NCBI RefSeq assembly: GCF_009936375.1
Contig: NZ_AP022332.1
Location: 3,752,501-3,816,500 of the forward strand
Reading direction: 5' to 3'
DNA: 64,000 nt
Source: Methylosinus sp. C49
Lineage (GTDB): Bacteria; Pseudomonadota; Alphaproteobacteria; Rhizobiales; Beijerinckiaceae
The notes under the pieces were generated by a model, which was given only the letters and a program-made list of their open reading frames with translations, was not told the origin of the DNA and did no database searches. This document shows, one piece after another, positions 1-9,764 of the stretch. The translations under genes were made by a program, and so were the position numbers. Numbering within the stretch: the stretch's first letter is position 1; every line of letters starts with the position of its first letter.

Positions 1-1
1 G

Positions 2-619
2 CGCGATTATTGGAACGCTGGCGTCCGCCATATCGTGGCGTTGCGCGGCGATCCGCCGACCGGCGTCGGCACGCGTTTCGAGCCGCATCAGCAAGGCTAT
101 CGCAGCTCCACCGAATTGGTGCGCGGCATTCGCGCCATCGGCGATTTCGAGATCTCCGTCTCCACCTATCCCGAAGGCCATCCCGAGAGCCGCACGATCG
201 ACGACGATCTCGATGCTCTCGAGGCCAAGATCGACGCCGGCGCGACCCGCGCCATCACGCAATTCTTCTTCGAGAACGACGTCTATTTCCGTTTTCTCGA
301 CAAGGCGCGCGCGCGAGGCATAAAGATTCCGATCGTGCCCGGCATCATGCCGGTGCAGAACTTCAAGCAGACCGCGAATTTCGCGCGCAAGGCGGGCGCG
401 AGCGTGCCCGATTGGCTCGCGCATCGCTTCGAGGGATTGGACGATGATCCCGTCACGCGCCGGCTCATCGCCGCCGCGGTCGCCGCCGAGCAGGTTCTCG
501 GCCTCGCCGAGAACGGCGTGAGAGAATTCCACTTCTACACCAATAATCGCGCCGATCTCGTCTTCGCGATCTGTCATCTTCTGGGCGTGCGCCCCGTCAC
601 CGAGAAAGCCGCAGCATGA
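2..619 (+). CDS. metF: 5,10-methylenetetrahydrofolate reductase (C-terminal part)
   Basis: The reading frame is open from the first bases of the window, so the true start lies upstream. The visible 205 residues match the second half of the MetF/MTHFR TIM barrel: the segment around ALRGDPP (folate/FAD site), [14 protein letters not shown] and the closing EFHFYTNNR are typical of the family. The enzyme reduces methylene-THF to methyl-THF using a flavin and supplies the methyl donor for MetH. Its stop overlaps the metH start by four bases (ATGA), which implies translational coupling in a metF-metH operon. Start and N-terminus cannot be assessed. Confidence 0.93.
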   Translation, partial: RDYWNAGVRHIVALRGDPPTGVGTRFEPHQQGYRSSTELVRGIRAIGDFEISVSTYPEGHPESRTIDDDLDALEAKIDAGATRAITQFFFENDVYFRFLDKARARGIKIPIVPGIMPVQNFKQTANFARKAGASVPDWLAHRFEGLDDDPVTRRLIAAAVAAEQVLGLAENGVREFHFYTNNRADLVFAICHLLGVRPVTEKAAA

Positions 620-3600
620 GTTTCGACAAGACCCACGGACCGAAGATTCAGGCGGCGCTCGAGAAGGCGGCGAGCGAGCGCATTCTCGTGCTCGACGGCG
701 CCATGGGCACGATGATCCAGCGCCATAAATTCACCGAGGCCGATTTTCGCGGCGAGCGCTTCAAGGATCATGCGAAGGATTTGCGCGGCGACAACGACCT
801 GCTGACGCTGACGCAGCCGGCGGCGATCAAGGCGATTCATCGCGCCTATCTCGAAGCGGGCGCCGACATCATCGAGACCAACACTTTCTCCTGCACCTCT
901 ATCGCGCAGGCCGATTACGGGCTCGAGCATATCGTCTATGAGCTCAATTACGAAGGCGCGCGCCTCGCCCGCGCCGCGGCCGACGAAGTCGCGCGCGAGA
1001 CGGGCGTGCCGCGCTTCGTCGCCGGCTCCATGGGGCCGACCAATCGCACCGCCTCCATCTCGCCGGACGTCTCCAATCCCGGCTTTCGCGCCGTCACTTT
1101 CGACGATCTGCGCGCCGCCTATCTCGAGGAGGCGCTCGGCCTGTTGGAGGGCGGCGCCGATATTCTCCTGATCGAGACGATCTTCGACACGCTGAACGCC
1201 AAGGCGGCGATCTATGCGGTGGAGGACGCTTTCGAGAAGGTCGGCACGCGCTTTCCGGTGATGATCTCCGGCACCATCACCGATCTCTCCGGCCGCACGC
1301 TCTCCGGCCAGACGGCCGCCGCCTTCTGGAACTCGATTCAGCACGCGAAGCCCTTCTCCATCGGCTTCAATTGCGCGCTCGGCGCGCGCGAGATGCGCCA
1401 GCACATCGCCGAGGTTTCGCGCATCGCCGACACGCGCATCTGCGCCTTCCCCAACGCCGGCCTGCCCAATGAATTCGGCCTCTATGACGAGAGCCCGGAA
1501 TATATGGCCGAGCTGGTCGGCGAATTCGCCAAATCCGGCCTCGTCAATGTCGTCGGCGGCTGCTGCGGCACGACGCCGCCGCATATCGCCGCCATCGCCG
1601 GCGCCGTGAAGGGCGTCGCGCCGCGCGCTGTTCCGACGATCGCGCCGCTGCTGCGCCTCGCCGGCCTCGAGCCTTTCACGCTGACCAAGGACATTCCCTT
1701 CGTCAATGTCGGCGAGCGCACAAATGTCACCGGCTCGGCGAAGTTCCGCAAGCTCATCACCGCCGGCGATTACGCCGCGGCGCTGGATGTGGCGCGCGAT
1801 CAGGTCGCCAATGGCGCGCAGGTCATCGACGTCAATATGGACGAAGGCCTGCTCGATTCCAAAAAGGCGATGGTCGAGTTCTTGAATCTCCTCGCCGCCG
1901 AGCCCGACATAGCGCGCGTGCCGGTGATGGTGGATTCGTCGAAATTCGAGGTGATCGAGGCCGGCCTGCAATGTCTGCAGGGCAAGGGCGTCGTCAACTC
2001 CATCTCGCTGAAGGAAGGCGAGGAGAAATTCATCGAGGCGGCGACCAAGGTGAAGCGCTATGGCGCCGCCGTCGTCGTGATGGCCTTCGACGAGGCCGGC
2101 CAGGCCGACACTTTCGCGCGCAAGGTGGAAATCTCCGGCCGCGCCTATAAGATTCTCACGCAGGAAGTGGGCTTTGCGCCGCAGGACATCATCTTCGATC
2201 CCAACATATTCGCCGTCGCGACCGGCATCGAGGAACACAGCAATTACGGCGTCGATTTCATCGACGCGGCGCGCGCGATCAAGACGACGCTGCCGCATGC
2301 GCATGTCTCCGGCGGCGTGTCGAACCTCTCCTTCTCCTTCCGCGGCAATGAGCCGGTGCGCGAGGCGATGCACTCCGTCTTCCTCTATCACGCCATTGCG
2401 GCGGGGATGGATATGGGCATCGTCAACGCCGGCCAGCTCGCCGTCTATGAGAAGATCGACCCCGAGCTGCGCGAAGCCTGCGAAGACGTCGTGCTCAATC
2501 GTCGTCCCGACGCGACAGAACGCCTCGTCGAAATGGCCGAGCGCTTCAAAGGCGCGGGCGCCAAAGCGGCGGAGAAGGACGCCGCGTGGCGCGAAGCGAG
2601 CGTCGAGAAGCGTTTGGAATATGCGCTGGTCAATGGCGTCGCCGATTATATCGAGCAGGATGTGGAAGAGGCGCGCCTCTCGAGCGCGCGTCCGCTCGAT
2701 GTGATCGAAGGTCCGCTGATGGCCGGCATGAATGTCGTCGGCGATCTCTTCGGCCAGGGCAAAATGTTCCTGCCGCAAGTGGTGAAATCGGCGCGCGTGA
2801 TGAAGCAGGCCGTGGCGCATCTCCTGCCCTTCATGGAGGAGAACAAGGAGACGCGCTCCACCGCCGGCAAGATTCTTCTCGCGACGGTGAAGGGCGATGT
2901 TCACGACATCGGCAAGAATATCGTCGGCGTCGTGCTCGGCTGCAATAATTTCGAGATCATCGATCTCGGCGTGATGGTTCCGACCGCCAAGATTCTCGAG
3001 ACGGCAAAAGCCGAAAAGGTCGATATCATCGGCCTCTCCGGCCTCATCACGCCTTCGCTCGACGAAATGTGCTTCGTCGCCTCGGAGCTGGAGCGCGAAG
3101 GTTTCGACGCGCCGCTGCTCATCGGCGGCGCAACGACGAGCCGCGTGCATACGGCGGTGAAGATCAGCCCCAATTACACCAAGGGCCAGGCGGTCTATGT
3201 GACCGACGCCTCGCGCGCCGTGGGCGTCGCCCAGGCGCTGATGTCGCAGGCTTCGCGCGCCGAATATGTCGCCAAGACGCGCGAGGAATATGAGAAGGTC
3301 GCCGACGCCCATGCGCGCGCTCAAGCGGACAAGCAGCGCGTTTCGCTCGCCGCCGCGCGCGCCAATGCGTTGAAGATCGATTGGGCCGCCTATGCGCCGC
3401 CCAAGCCGACCTTCCTCGGCGCGCGCGTCTTCGCTTCCTATGATGTCGCGGAGCTGGTTCCCTATATCGATTGGACGCCCTTCTTCCAGACATGGGAGTT
3501 CAAGGGCCGTTATCCCGCTCTGCTCGACGATCCCGAGCGCGGCCCGGCGGCGCGGCAATTGCTCGAGGATGCGCAGGCGATGCTGACGCGCATCGTCGAA

Positions 3601-4338
3601 GAGCGCTGGTTCAATCCCAAGGCCGTCATCGGCTTCTGGCCCGCCAACGCCGTGGGCGACGATATCGCGCTCTATACGGGCGAGGGCCGCGTCGAAAGGC
3701 TCGCGACGCTGCACACGCTGCGCCAGCAGCTCACGCGCCGCGACGGCAAGCCCAATGTCGCGCTCGCCGATTTCGTCGCGCCGGAGGACTCCGGCAAGGC
3801 CGATTACCTCGGCGCCTTCGTCGTCACCGCCGGCGCGCAGGAGGCGAAGATTTCCGAGCGCTTCGCTCGCGCCAATGACGATTATGGCGCGATCATGGTG
3901 AAGGCGCTGGCCGATCGCCTCGCCGAAGCCTTCGCCGAGCGCATGCATGCGCGCGTGCGCCGGGAGTTCTGGGCCTATGCGGCGGATGAGACGCTGACGC
4001 CGGAGCAGCTGATCGGCGAGGATTATCGCGGCATTCGCCCGGCGCCCGGCTATCCGGCGCAGCCCGACCATACCGAGAAGGCGACGCTGTTCAGCCTGCT
4101 GGAGGCGACGAAGCGCACCGGCGTCATGCTGACGGAGAGCTACGCCATGACGCCGGCCTCATCGGTCAGCGGACTCTATTTCGCGCATCCGCAGGCGCAT
4201 TATTTCGGCGTCGCCAAAGTGGAGCGCGATCAGGCGGAGGATTACGCCGTGCGCAAGGGTGTCTCCACCGCCGAGATCGAGCGCTGGCTCGCGCCGGTGC
4301 TGAATTACGAGACGCGCGTGGCCGAACCAGCGGAGTGA
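616..4338 (+). CDS. metH: Cobalamin-dependent methionine synthase
   Basis: The 1240-residue protein has the full four-module architecture of MetH. The homocysteine-binding barrel comes first, with the zinc cysteines at about Cys253, Cys316 and Cys317 (NCALG and GCCGTTPP). The pterin-binding barrel follows ([13 protein letters not shown], about residue 360 onward). The cap and B12-binding Rossmann module carries DVHDIGKN with the cobalt-ligating His763. The C-terminal S-adenosylmethionine activation domain contains [13 protein letters not shown] near residue 1175. It transfers the methyl group of methyl-THF to homocysteine in the cytoplasm. The four-base overlap with metF supports the ATG at 616. 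The length matches E. coli MetH (about 1227), so the protein appears complete and functional. Confidence 0.98.
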   Translation: MSFDKTHGPKIQAALEKAASERILVLDGAMGTMIQRHKFTEADFRGERFKDHAKDLRGDNDLLTLTQPAAIKAIHRAYLEAGADIIETNTFSCTSIAQADYGLEHIVYELNYEGARLARAAADEVARETGVPRFVAGSMGPTNRTASISPDVSNPGFRAVTFDDLRAAYLEEALGLLEGGADILLIETIFDTLNAKAAIYAVEDAFEKVGTRFPVMISGTITDLSGRTLSGQTAAAFWNSIQHAKPFSIGFNCALGAREMRQHIAEVSRIADTRICAFPNAGLPNEFGLYDESPEYMAELVGEFAKSGLVNVVGGCCGTTPPHIAAIAGAVKGVAPRAVPTIAPLLRLAGLEPFTLTKDIPFVNVGERTNVTGSAKFRKLITAGDYAAALDVARDQVANGAQVIDVNMDEGLLDSKKAMVEFLNLLAAEPDIARVPVMVDSSKFEVIEAGLQCLQGKGVVNSISLKEGEEKFIEAATKVKRYGAAVVVMAFDEAGQADTFARKVEISGRAYKILTQEVGFAPQDIIFDPNIFAVATGIEEHSNYGVDFIDAARAIKTTLPHAHVSGGVSNLSFSFRGNEPVREAMHSVFLYHAIAAGMDMGIVNAGQLAVYEKIDPELREACEDVVLNRRPDATERLVEMAERFKGAGAKAAEKDAAWREASVEKRLEYALVNGVADYIEQDVEEARLSSARPLDVIEGPLMAGMNVVGDLFGQGKMFLPQVVKSARVMKQAVAHLLPFMEENKETRSTAGKILLATVKGDVHDIGKNIVGVVLGCNNFEIIDLGVMVPTAKILETAKAEKVDIIGLSGLITPSLDEMCFVASELEREGFDAPLLIGGATTSRVHTAVKISPNYTKGQAVYVTDASRAVGVAQALMSQASRAEYVAKTREEYEKVADAHARAQADKQRVSLAAARANALKIDWAAYAPPKPTFLGARVFASYDVAELVPYIDWTPFFQTWEFKGRYPALLDDPERGPAARQLLEDAQAMLTRIVEERWFNPKAVIGFWPANAVGDDIALYTGEGRVERLATLHTLRQQLTRRDGKPNVALADFVAPEDSGKADYLGAFVVTAGAQEAKISERFARANDDYGAIMVKALADRLAEAFAERMHARVRREFWAYAADETLTPEQLIGEDYRGIRPAPGYPAQPDHTEKATLFSLLEATKRTGVMLTESYAMTPASSVSGLYFAHPQAHYFGVAKVERDQAEDYAVRKGVSTAEIERWLAPVLNYETRVAEPAE

Positions 4339-4343
4339 GTCTT

Positions 4344-4515
4344 CCTTCTCCCGCTTGCGGGAGAAGGTGGCCCGGCGTAGCCGGGTCGGATGAGGGCCCC
4401 CGACCTCTCGCGGTCCCTCGTCATCATCGGCGTTCGGTCATTCCGCACGACGGGGCTGGCCCTCATCCGACCCTCCTGGCGCGAGGGCCACCTTCTCCCG
4501 CCCTGCGGGAGAAGG
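4344..4515. repeat. Long inverted repeat (REP-like palindromic element) behind metH
   Basis: Two arms of about 55 bases (4344-4398 and 4458-4515) are near-perfect reverse complements. Each arm also contains its own small hairpin built on CTTCTCCCGC/GCGGGAGAAG. The whole unit would fold as a long cruciform in the gap between the convergent metH and YqeY genes. It resembles the palindromic repeats found in many alphaproteobacterial intergenic regions and could serve as a bidirectional terminator or be a non-autonomous mobile element. No coding content is credible here. Confidence 0.7.
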
Positions 4516-4543
4516 AAGGGCGCGCGCTCAACTCGGGACGCCC

Positions 4544-4993
4544 TCAGCCGCCGAGCGCCGCCTTCACTGCCGCGCTCGCCTTGCCGAAATCGATGCGGCC
4601 CGTGTATTTCGCCTTGAGCGCGGCGACGACCTTGCCCATATCCTTGATCGAGGCGGCGCCGGTCTCGGCGATGGCGGCCTTTATCGCCTCGGCGACCTCG
4701 GCCTCGCCGAGCTGCTGGGGTAGATATTCCGCGATCACGGCGATCTCGGCGCGCTCCTTCTCGGCGAGCTCGGGGCGGCCGCCCTTCTCGTAGATTTCCA
4801 CCGATTCCTGGCGGCTCTTCACCATTTTCTGCAGCAGAGCGAGAATATCGTCGTCGCCCAGCGTCTTGCCCGTGGCGCGCGCTTCGATGTCGCGATCCTT
4901 GAGCCCCGCGGTGATCATGCGGATCGTCTCGACCTTCTGCTTTTCGCCGCTCTTCATCGCCGCCTTGAGGTCGGCCGTGAAACGTTCGCGCAT
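4544..4993 (-). CDS. GatB/YqeY domain-containing protein
   Basis: This 149-residue protein matches the stand-alone YqeY family over its whole length: an N-terminal helical part starting MRERFTADLKAAMKSGEK, a central KMVKSRQES segment and a C-terminal tail related to the end of GatB (MGKVVAALKAKY). In GatB the tail domain helps bind tRNA during transamidation. The precise role of stand-alone YqeY is unclear; it is often found with rpoD, dnaG or carA. Here it is divergent from carA, with a gap of about 135 bases that must hold both promoters. The ATG at 4993 gives the expected family length. Confidence 0.92.
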   Translation of the reverse strand: MRERFTADLKAAMKSGEKQKVETIRMITAGLKDRDIEARATGKTLGDDDILALLQKMVKSRQESVEIYEKGGRPELAEKERAEIAVIAEYLPQQLGEAEVAEAIKAAIAETGAASIKDMGKVVAALKAKYTGRIDFGKASAAVKAALGG

Positions 4994-5128
4994 TGTATTT
5001 CCACTTCGCAGTGAAATGTTCTAGACGTGCTTGCGATCCGAAGGGATCGCGGCAATCTAGATTTTTCGAGGGATGGCGGGCGCCCGATGGCGGCGCGCCG
5101 GCGGATGAGGGTGAGGCATAGAGCGCGG

Positions 5129-6319
5129 ATGAGCCCGGATCAAGACGCAGCGACGGGTTGGACGGTTCCGGTCCACACGGGGGTTCTGGTCCTCGCCAGC
5201 GGCGAGGCGATTTTCGGCTTCGGCTTCGGCTCCGTGGGCTCGGCCGTCGGCGAGGTCTGCTTCAACACCGCCATGACCGGCTATCAGGAAATCCTCACCG
5301 ATCCTTCCTACGCCGGGCAGATCGTCACCTTCACCTTTCCGCATATCGGCAATGTCGGCGTCAATGACGAAGATGTCGAGACCGTCGATCTCGACAGTCG
5401 CTCCGGCGTGCGCGGCGTCATTGTCGCGGCGCCGTCGAGCGACCCGTCCAATTATCGCGCGCTGCGGCCGCTCGGCGAATGGCTCGCCGCACGTGGAATC
5501 ATCGGCCTCTGCGGCCTGGACACGCGCGCGCTGACGGCGCTGATCCGCGAGAAGGGCATGCAGAACGCCGTCATCGCCTTCGCGCCGGACGGCGTGTTCG
5601 ACCTCGCAGCGCTGCGCGCCGAGGCCGCCGCCTGGCCGGGCATTGATGGCATGGATCTCGTGCCCTCCGTCACCGCGCCCGCGCGCTATGAGTGGGACGA
5701 GACCGTCTGGCGGCAAGCCTCCGGCTATGGCAAGCGCGAGGGCGCGAAGCTCCGCGTCGTCGCCGTGGATTATGGCGTGAAGCGCAATATTCTGCGGCTG
5801 CTGGCCGAGGCGGGCTGCGAGGTGATCGTCGTGCCGGCGACGACCAGCGCGCAAGAGATTCTCGCGCTTTCGCCCGATGGCGTGTTTCTCTCAAACGGGC
5901 CGGGCGATCCGGCCGAGACCGGCAAATACGCCGTGCCCACCATTCGCGAGCTCTTGGCGGCGAAAATCCCCACCTTCGGCATTTGCCTCGGCCATCAGAT
6001 GATGGCGCTCGCCGTCGGCGCGAAGACGCAGAAAATGCCGCAGGGCCATCACGGCGCCAATCATCCGGTGAAGGATTTCACCACCGGCAAGGTGGAGATC
6101 GTCTCGATGAACCATGGCTTCGCCGTGGATCGCGACAGCCTGCCGGCCAATGTCGCCGAGACGCATCGCTCGCTGTTCGACGGCTCCAATTGCGGCATTG
6201 CGCTGGCTGATCGCCCCGCCTTCTCGGTGCAGCACCACCCCGAGGCCTCCCCCGGCCCGCAGGACAGCCATTATCTCTTCGCGCGCTTCGTCGATTTGAT
6301 GGAGAAGGCGCGGGCGTGA
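5129..6319 (+). CDS. carA: Carbamoyl-phosphate synthase small subunit (glutaminase)
   Basis: CarA releases ammonia from glutamine and channels it to CarB for arginine and pyrimidine synthesis. The N-terminal CarA domain has the expected ASGEAIFGFGFG and FNTAMTGYQEILTDPSY segments. The class I amidotransferase domain has the nucleophile at about Cys286 in FGICLGHQ and the His of VQHHPEASPGP near residue 370. Three in-frame ATGs are possible (5027, 5105, 5129). I chose 5129 because homologues begin close to this point and the longer N-terminus is an arginine-rich run with no family match; 396 residues is a normal length. carB is not adjacent: the next genes are a MNT/HEPN pair. Confidence 0.95.
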   Translation: MSPDQDAATGWTVPVHTGVLVLASGEAIFGFGFGSVGSAVGEVCFNTAMTGYQEILTDPSYAGQIVTFTFPHIGNVGVNDEDVETVDLDSRSGVRGVIVAAPSSDPSNYRALRPLGEWLAARGIIGLCGLDTRALTALIREKGMQNAVIAFAPDGVFDLAALRAEAAAWPGIDGMDLVPSVTAPARYEWDETVWRQASGYGKREGAKLRVVAVDYGVKRNILRLLAEAGCEVIVVPATTSAQEILALSPDGVFLSNGPGDPAETGKYAVPTIRELLAAKIPTFGICLGHQMMALAVGAKTQKMPQGHHGANHPVKDFTTGKVEIVSMNHGFAVDRDSLPANVAETHRSLFDGSNCGIALADRPAFSVQHHPEASPGPQDSHYLFARFVDLMEKARA

Positions 6320-6335
6320 GCCTATAGCGAGAGCC

Positions 6336-6629
6336 ATGAGACGCGACGAGGCCATGGAACGACTGAGAGCGCATGAAGCCGAGTTGCGGCGGCTCGGTGT
6401 GCTCAGTCTCTATTTGTTCGGCTCCACCGCTCGCGACGAAGCCGGCTCGACATCGGATGTCGATTTGTTTTTCGACTATCGAAAAGGCGAGCTCGGCCTT
6501 TTCGAACTGATGGACCTAAAGGATTATGCGCGCGACCTTCTCGGGACCCCAGTCGACATCATGACTCGCGACAGCTTGCACAAGGCGTTGCGGGAACGGA
6601 TCGAAGTAACCGCGTTGCGTGTGTTCTGA
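6336..6629 (+). CDS. MNT-type minimal nucleotidyltransferase (antitoxin-like)
   Basis: This 97-residue protein has the minimal nucleotidyltransferase signature: Gly29-Ser30, ten residues, then Asp41-Val-Asp43 (GSTARDEAG followed by SDVDLFF). A later Asp in the PVDIMTR segment supplies the third acidic residue of the active site. Such MntA proteins pair with HEPN proteins and in studied cases AMPylate the HEPN toxin, silencing it. The stop codon overlaps the start of the HEPN gene by one base (TGATG), so the pair is translationally coupled. It follows carA by only 16 bases. An alternative role as a housekeeping nucleotidyltransferase is less likely given the partner. Confidence 0.88.
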   Translation: MRRDEAMERLRAHEAELRRLGVLSLYLFGSTARDEAGSTSDVDLFFDYRKGELGLFELMDLKDYARDLLGTPVDIMTRDSLHKALRERIEVTALRVF

Positions 6630-6991
6630 TGGCGATCCCATCGAATGTTCCGTGCCTGCAGGACATCATCGAAGCGATAGAGCATATTCATGAGTGCATG
6701 GCCGAGGCCTCGCTCGACGATTTCGAAGCCGATTGGCGACGACAATGGCTCGTCGAACGCGGCGTCGAGATCATTTCCGAAGCCAGCCGGCATCTCGATG
6801 ATGAGCTGAAAGCGCGTCATCCAGAAATTCCCTGGCGCAAGGTGGCCGGCATCGGCAATGTGCTCCGGCACAGCTACGAGACAGTCGCCGCAGCCATCCT
6901 GTGGAAGCTCGCGCAGAGCGACCTCCAACCATTGGAAAAAGTCTGCCGCGCGGAACTCGAATCCTTACGAAAAAAGCCTGCTTCTGACTAA
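6629..6991 (+). CDS. HEPN (DUF86/HepT-like) protein, partner of the MNT gene
   Basis: The 120-residue all-helical protein belongs to the DUF86/HepT group, which are candidate RNases of MNT/HEPN modules. The C-terminal signature is present as GNVLRHSY, with His81 and Tyr83 in place. The arginine expected five residues before the His (R-x4-H-x-Y motif) is a glycine, Gly76. That arginine is usually needed for RNase activity, so the protein may be inactive or belong to the subgroup with a GNxxRH signature where Arg80 might substitute. The one-base overlap with the MNT gene and the matched sizes support a single toxin-antitoxin-like unit. Confidence 0.85.
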   Translation: MAIPSNVPCLQDIIEAIEHIHECMAEASLDDFEADWRRQWLVERGVEIISEASRHLDDELKARHPEIPWRKVAGIGNVLRHSYETVAAAILWKLAQSDLQPLEKVCRAELESLRKKPASD

Positions 6992-7012
6992 CAGGCGTAG
7001 CGATGACGCCCC

Positions 7013-7801
7013 TCACCCGATCGCGATCGCCGACACCAGCCGCCCATAGTCCGGCTCCTTGCGATGCACGCTGCGGCGGTAGCTGAAGCAGCGCGCCTCG
7101 TCCGCATAAGTGTCGATGCGCAAATTCTCGAAAGAAGCCACATTTGCCGCTTCGACGCGCCGCGTGATGAAAGCGGGCAGATCGAACATGGAATGCCCGT
7201 CGCGCGTCGAAGGCGTGAAGAAGCGCGCAAAACCGGCGTCCTCGGCGAGGAAACGCTCGACGAACTCGCCGCCCACCTCATAGCTCTCGCGGCCGATCGC
7301 CGGGCCGAGCGCGACATGAATGTCGGCGCGATGCGCGCCGCGCGTCTCCATCAGAGCGATCGTCGCCTCGATCATGCCGGTGAGCGCGCCCTTCCATCCC
7401 GCGTGGCAGGCGCCGATGACGCCGGCGCGCGCGTCGGCGAAGAGCAGCATGCCGCAATCGGCGCCGGTGACGCCGAGCGCCAGCCCGACCACATCGGTGA
7501 CAAGCCCGTCGCAGCGCGGCCGCTCGGCCTCCGCCCAAGGCTCGGAGACGTAAAGCGCGTCGCGCGAATGAATTTGATAGGCCACGAGCAGACGATGCGC
7601 CTGCGCGCCCAGCCGCCGCGCCATGCGCGCGCGATTCTCGGCGACGCGCGCGGACTCATCGCTGGAGCCGACGCCGCCATTGAGCGAAGCGTAAACGCCC
7701 TCCGACACGCCGCCGGCGCGCGTGAAGAAAGCGTGCCGCACGCCCGGCAGAGCGAGATTGCCGGCGCCGAGCGCGGCCGGCTCCTCCATCGTCTCGGTCA
7801 T
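7013..7801 (-). CDS. pgeF: Purine nucleoside phosphorylase / peptidoglycan editing factor (YfiH family)
   Basis: This 262-residue protein carries the multicopper-oxidase-like laccase-domain signature of YfiH/PgeF: the HAGWKG motif, a preceding GADCG segment with the metal-binding Cys, and a C-terminal CFSYRR motif. Family members act on purine nucleosides, and E. coli PgeF has been linked to peptidoglycan composition fidelity. It is the last gene of the lgt-midA-pgeF run on the minus strand and overlaps the upstream methyltransferase gene by four bases. The older label polyphenol oxidase refers to the same family. Confidence 0.92.
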   Translation of the reverse strand: MTETMEEPAALGAGNLALPGVRHAFFTRAGGVSEGVYASLNGGVGSSDESARVAENRARMARRLGAQAHRLLVAYQIHSRDALYVSEPWAEAERPRCDGLVTDVVGLALGVTGADCGMLLFADARAGVIGACHAGWKGALTGMIEATIALMETRGAHRADIHVALGPAIGRESYEVGGEFVERFLAEDAGFARFFTPSTRDGHSMFDLPAFITRRVEAANVASFENLRIDTYADEARCFSYRRSVHRKEPDYGRLVSAIAIG

Positions 7802-8880
7802 TGGAAAAACCCTGGCAGAAGCGGCATGTCGGGATGCGTCACGGCGATGACCTTGAACAATTCGCCCATGTCGCGCTTGGGATCGCCGGCGCCGATGAGA
7901 CGCGCGAGCGCAATGTCGATCTCGGCGCGCTGCTCTGAGGTCGCGCGTTTCTTCAAGGCTTCGGCGCGCTCGACGACGCCGAGCTGGCGCAGAAACGCGC
8001 CCTGCGTCACCGGCCCTTGCACTTTGGCGCCGGCCGCCGTCGCCGCGCGGGCGAGCGCCGCGAAATCGACATGGGTGGTCAAATCGGCCTCGCCCGGCGC
8101 CTCCAGCGGATCGACATAGGCGTGGCGCGACACGGCCTGCAATGTCTCGCCCAGCGCCGTCTGCGTATAGCCATAATCGATGACGAGCAGCACTCCGCCT
8201 TGCGCGACGAGACGCGCGGCGATATCGCGCATGATGCGCGCGCCGATCGCGCCGATCTCTATGATCGAGCCTTCCGGCGCCGCGACGGTGAGATCGGGCT
8301 CGACGCCCTCGCCGACGCCGAACGCCAACGCGCCGCTCTCGTCCAGACCGACGAGGCGCTCGCTCCAGCCGCGCTCCGTCTGCACGAAATGACGCACCGG
8401 CAGCGCGTCGAAAAACTCATTGGCGATGATGATCGCCGGCCCGTCTGGAATGCGCGCGACATCCGCGCTCCAGGAGACTTGCGCCGGCGCATTGGCGAGC
8501 GTCTGCCGCTGCCGCGCCTCGAGCACAGGGCTCATCTCGACGAGATGAACATCCAGCGCGGACAGAAAATCCGGCGCGATGCGCGCGACGCGCAGCGCAT
8601 CCGCCATCAGCGTGCCGCGGCCCGGACCGAGCTCGACGAGCCGCAGCGGCGAGGGCGAGCGCGCGGCGCGCCACGCCTCTTGCGCGAAAAGGCCGATGAG
8701 CTCGCCGAACATTTGGCTGATCTCCGGCGCAGTGATGAAATCGCCGCCGGCGCCGAAGGGATCGCGCGTCGTGTAATAGCCCTTGGTGGGATGCGACAGC
8801 GCGAGCGTCATGTAACGCTCGAGCGTGATCGGCCCCTCTTGCGCGATGAGCTCGACGATGTCTTGGCGCAGAGCGCTCAT
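7798..8880 (-). CDS. SAM-dependent methyltransferase of the MidA/NDUFAF7 family
   Basis: The 360-residue protein has the class I methyltransferase glycine loop VELGPGRGTLMADAL near residue 90, the family N-terminus (IALxxYMxxAL-type, here ITLERYMTLALSHP) and GGDFITAPEISQMFGE. NDUFAF7, its mitochondrial relative, methylates an arginine of a complex I subunit, so a role in respiratory complex I maturation is plausible but not shown for bacteria. It overlaps lgt by four bases and pgeF by four bases, so the three are probably cotranscribed. Length is normal. Confidence 0.9.
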   Translation of the reverse strand: MSALRQDIVELIAQEGPITLERYMTLALSHPTKGYYTTRDPFGAGGDFITAPEISQMFGELIGLFAQEAWRAARSPSPLRLVELGPGRGTLMADALRVARIAPDFLSALDVHLVEMSPVLEARQRQTLANAPAQVSWSADVARIPDGPAIIIANEFFDALPVRHFVQTERGWSERLVGLDESGALAFGVGEGVEPDLTVAAPEGSIIEIGAIGARIMRDIAARLVAQGGVLLVIDYGYTQTALGETLQAVSRHAYVDPLEAPGEADLTTHVDFAALARAATAAGAKVQGPVTQGAFLRQLGVVERAEALKKRATSEQRAEIDIALARLIGAGDPKRDMGELFKVIAVTHPDMPLLPGFFQ

Positions 8881-9698
8881 GCTTCGACTCTCTGCGGGCG
8901 CAGCGCGTAGAGGATCAATCCCGCGCCGATCGCGATCATCGGCGCCGAAAGCGCCATGCCCATTGTGAGGCCATTGTCCAGCGCCTCCGACAGCGGATCG
9001 GGCTCGCGAAAGAATTCACTGACGATGCGCGCCGCGCCATAGCCGACGCCGAAGAGCCCGGTGGCGAGGCCCGGCCGCTTCAGCGCGCCGCGCTGCGCGG
9101 CGATGGCGAGCAGAATATAGAGCGCGACGCCCTCGAGCCCCGCCTCATAGAGCTGGCTCGGGTGGCGAGGCGCATCGCCGGCGCCGGGAAACACCATGGC
9201 CCAAGGAACATCGCTCTCGCGGCCCCACATCTCCGGCTTGATGAAATTGGCGAGGCGGCCGAAGAAAATGCCGATCGGCGCGACGGTCGCGCAAATATCG
9301 GCGACGGTGAGAGCGAGAATCTTCTCACGCCATGCGAACAGCGTCATGGCCACGATCGCGCCGATCAGCCCGCCGTGAAAGGCCATTCCGCCTTTCCAGG
9401 TTTTGATGATCTCTTCTGGATGCGCGAAATAGAAGGCGCGCTCATAGAAGAGCACATGGCCGAGCCGCCCGCCGATGATGACGCCGAGCGCGACATAGAC
9501 GAGCAAATCGTCGAGACTCTCGCGCGAGGGATGCGCGACCTTTCCCCACAAATGCTCGCGCGAGACGAGCCGGCGCGCATAGAGCCAGCCGAGCGCGAGC
9601 CCGGCGATATAGGCGAGCGCATACCAGCGTATGGGCAGCGGTCCGAGCTCGACCAGAACCGGGTCGATCATCGGAAAGGGAAGCGCGAGAATAGGCAT
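8877..9698 (-). CDS. lgt: Phosphatidylglycerol-prolipoprotein diacylglyceryl transferase
   Basis: Lgt attaches diacylglycerol to the lipobox cysteine of prolipoproteins in the inner membrane. The 273-residue protein has about seven membrane segments, the essential His-containing stretch RWYALAYIAGL near the N-terminus, HGGLIGAIV in the middle, and the family signature GRLANFIKPEMWGR followed by PRHPSQLYEA. It is first in the overlapping lgt-midA-pgeF group, with a 66-base gap from the aldo/keto reductase gene upstream. The small lipoprotein at 27639 would be one of its substrates. Confidence 0.97.
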   Translation of the reverse strand: MPILALPFPMIDPVLVELGPLPIRWYALAYIAGLALGWLYARRLVSREHLWGKVAHPSRESLDDLLVYVALGVIIGGRLGHVLFYERAFYFAHPEEIIKTWKGGMAFHGGLIGAIVAMTLFAWREKILALTVADICATVAPIGIFFGRLANFIKPEMWGRESDVPWAMVFPGAGDAPRHPSQLYEAGLEGVALYILLAIAAQRGALKRPGLATGLFGVGYGAARIVSEFFREPDPLSEALDNGLTMGMALSAPMIAIGAGLILYALRPQRVEA

Positions 9699-9764
9699 GA
9701 CGACTCGTGGTTGCAGCGAATGGCCGCGAGCTTAGCGCGCGATGGCGCGTCTGTCATGACCGCT

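Noticed and set aside
574-4071. A 1165-codon open frame on the minus strand opposite metH
   Set aside because: It is the mirror of a certain gene in GC-rich DNA, is full of Arg/Ala/Asp/His runs, and has no family motif.
6336-6991. Start of a larger defence island at the MNT/HEPN pair
   Set aside because: Both sides are housekeeping genes (carA; pgeF-midA-lgt) and no other defence gene is present.
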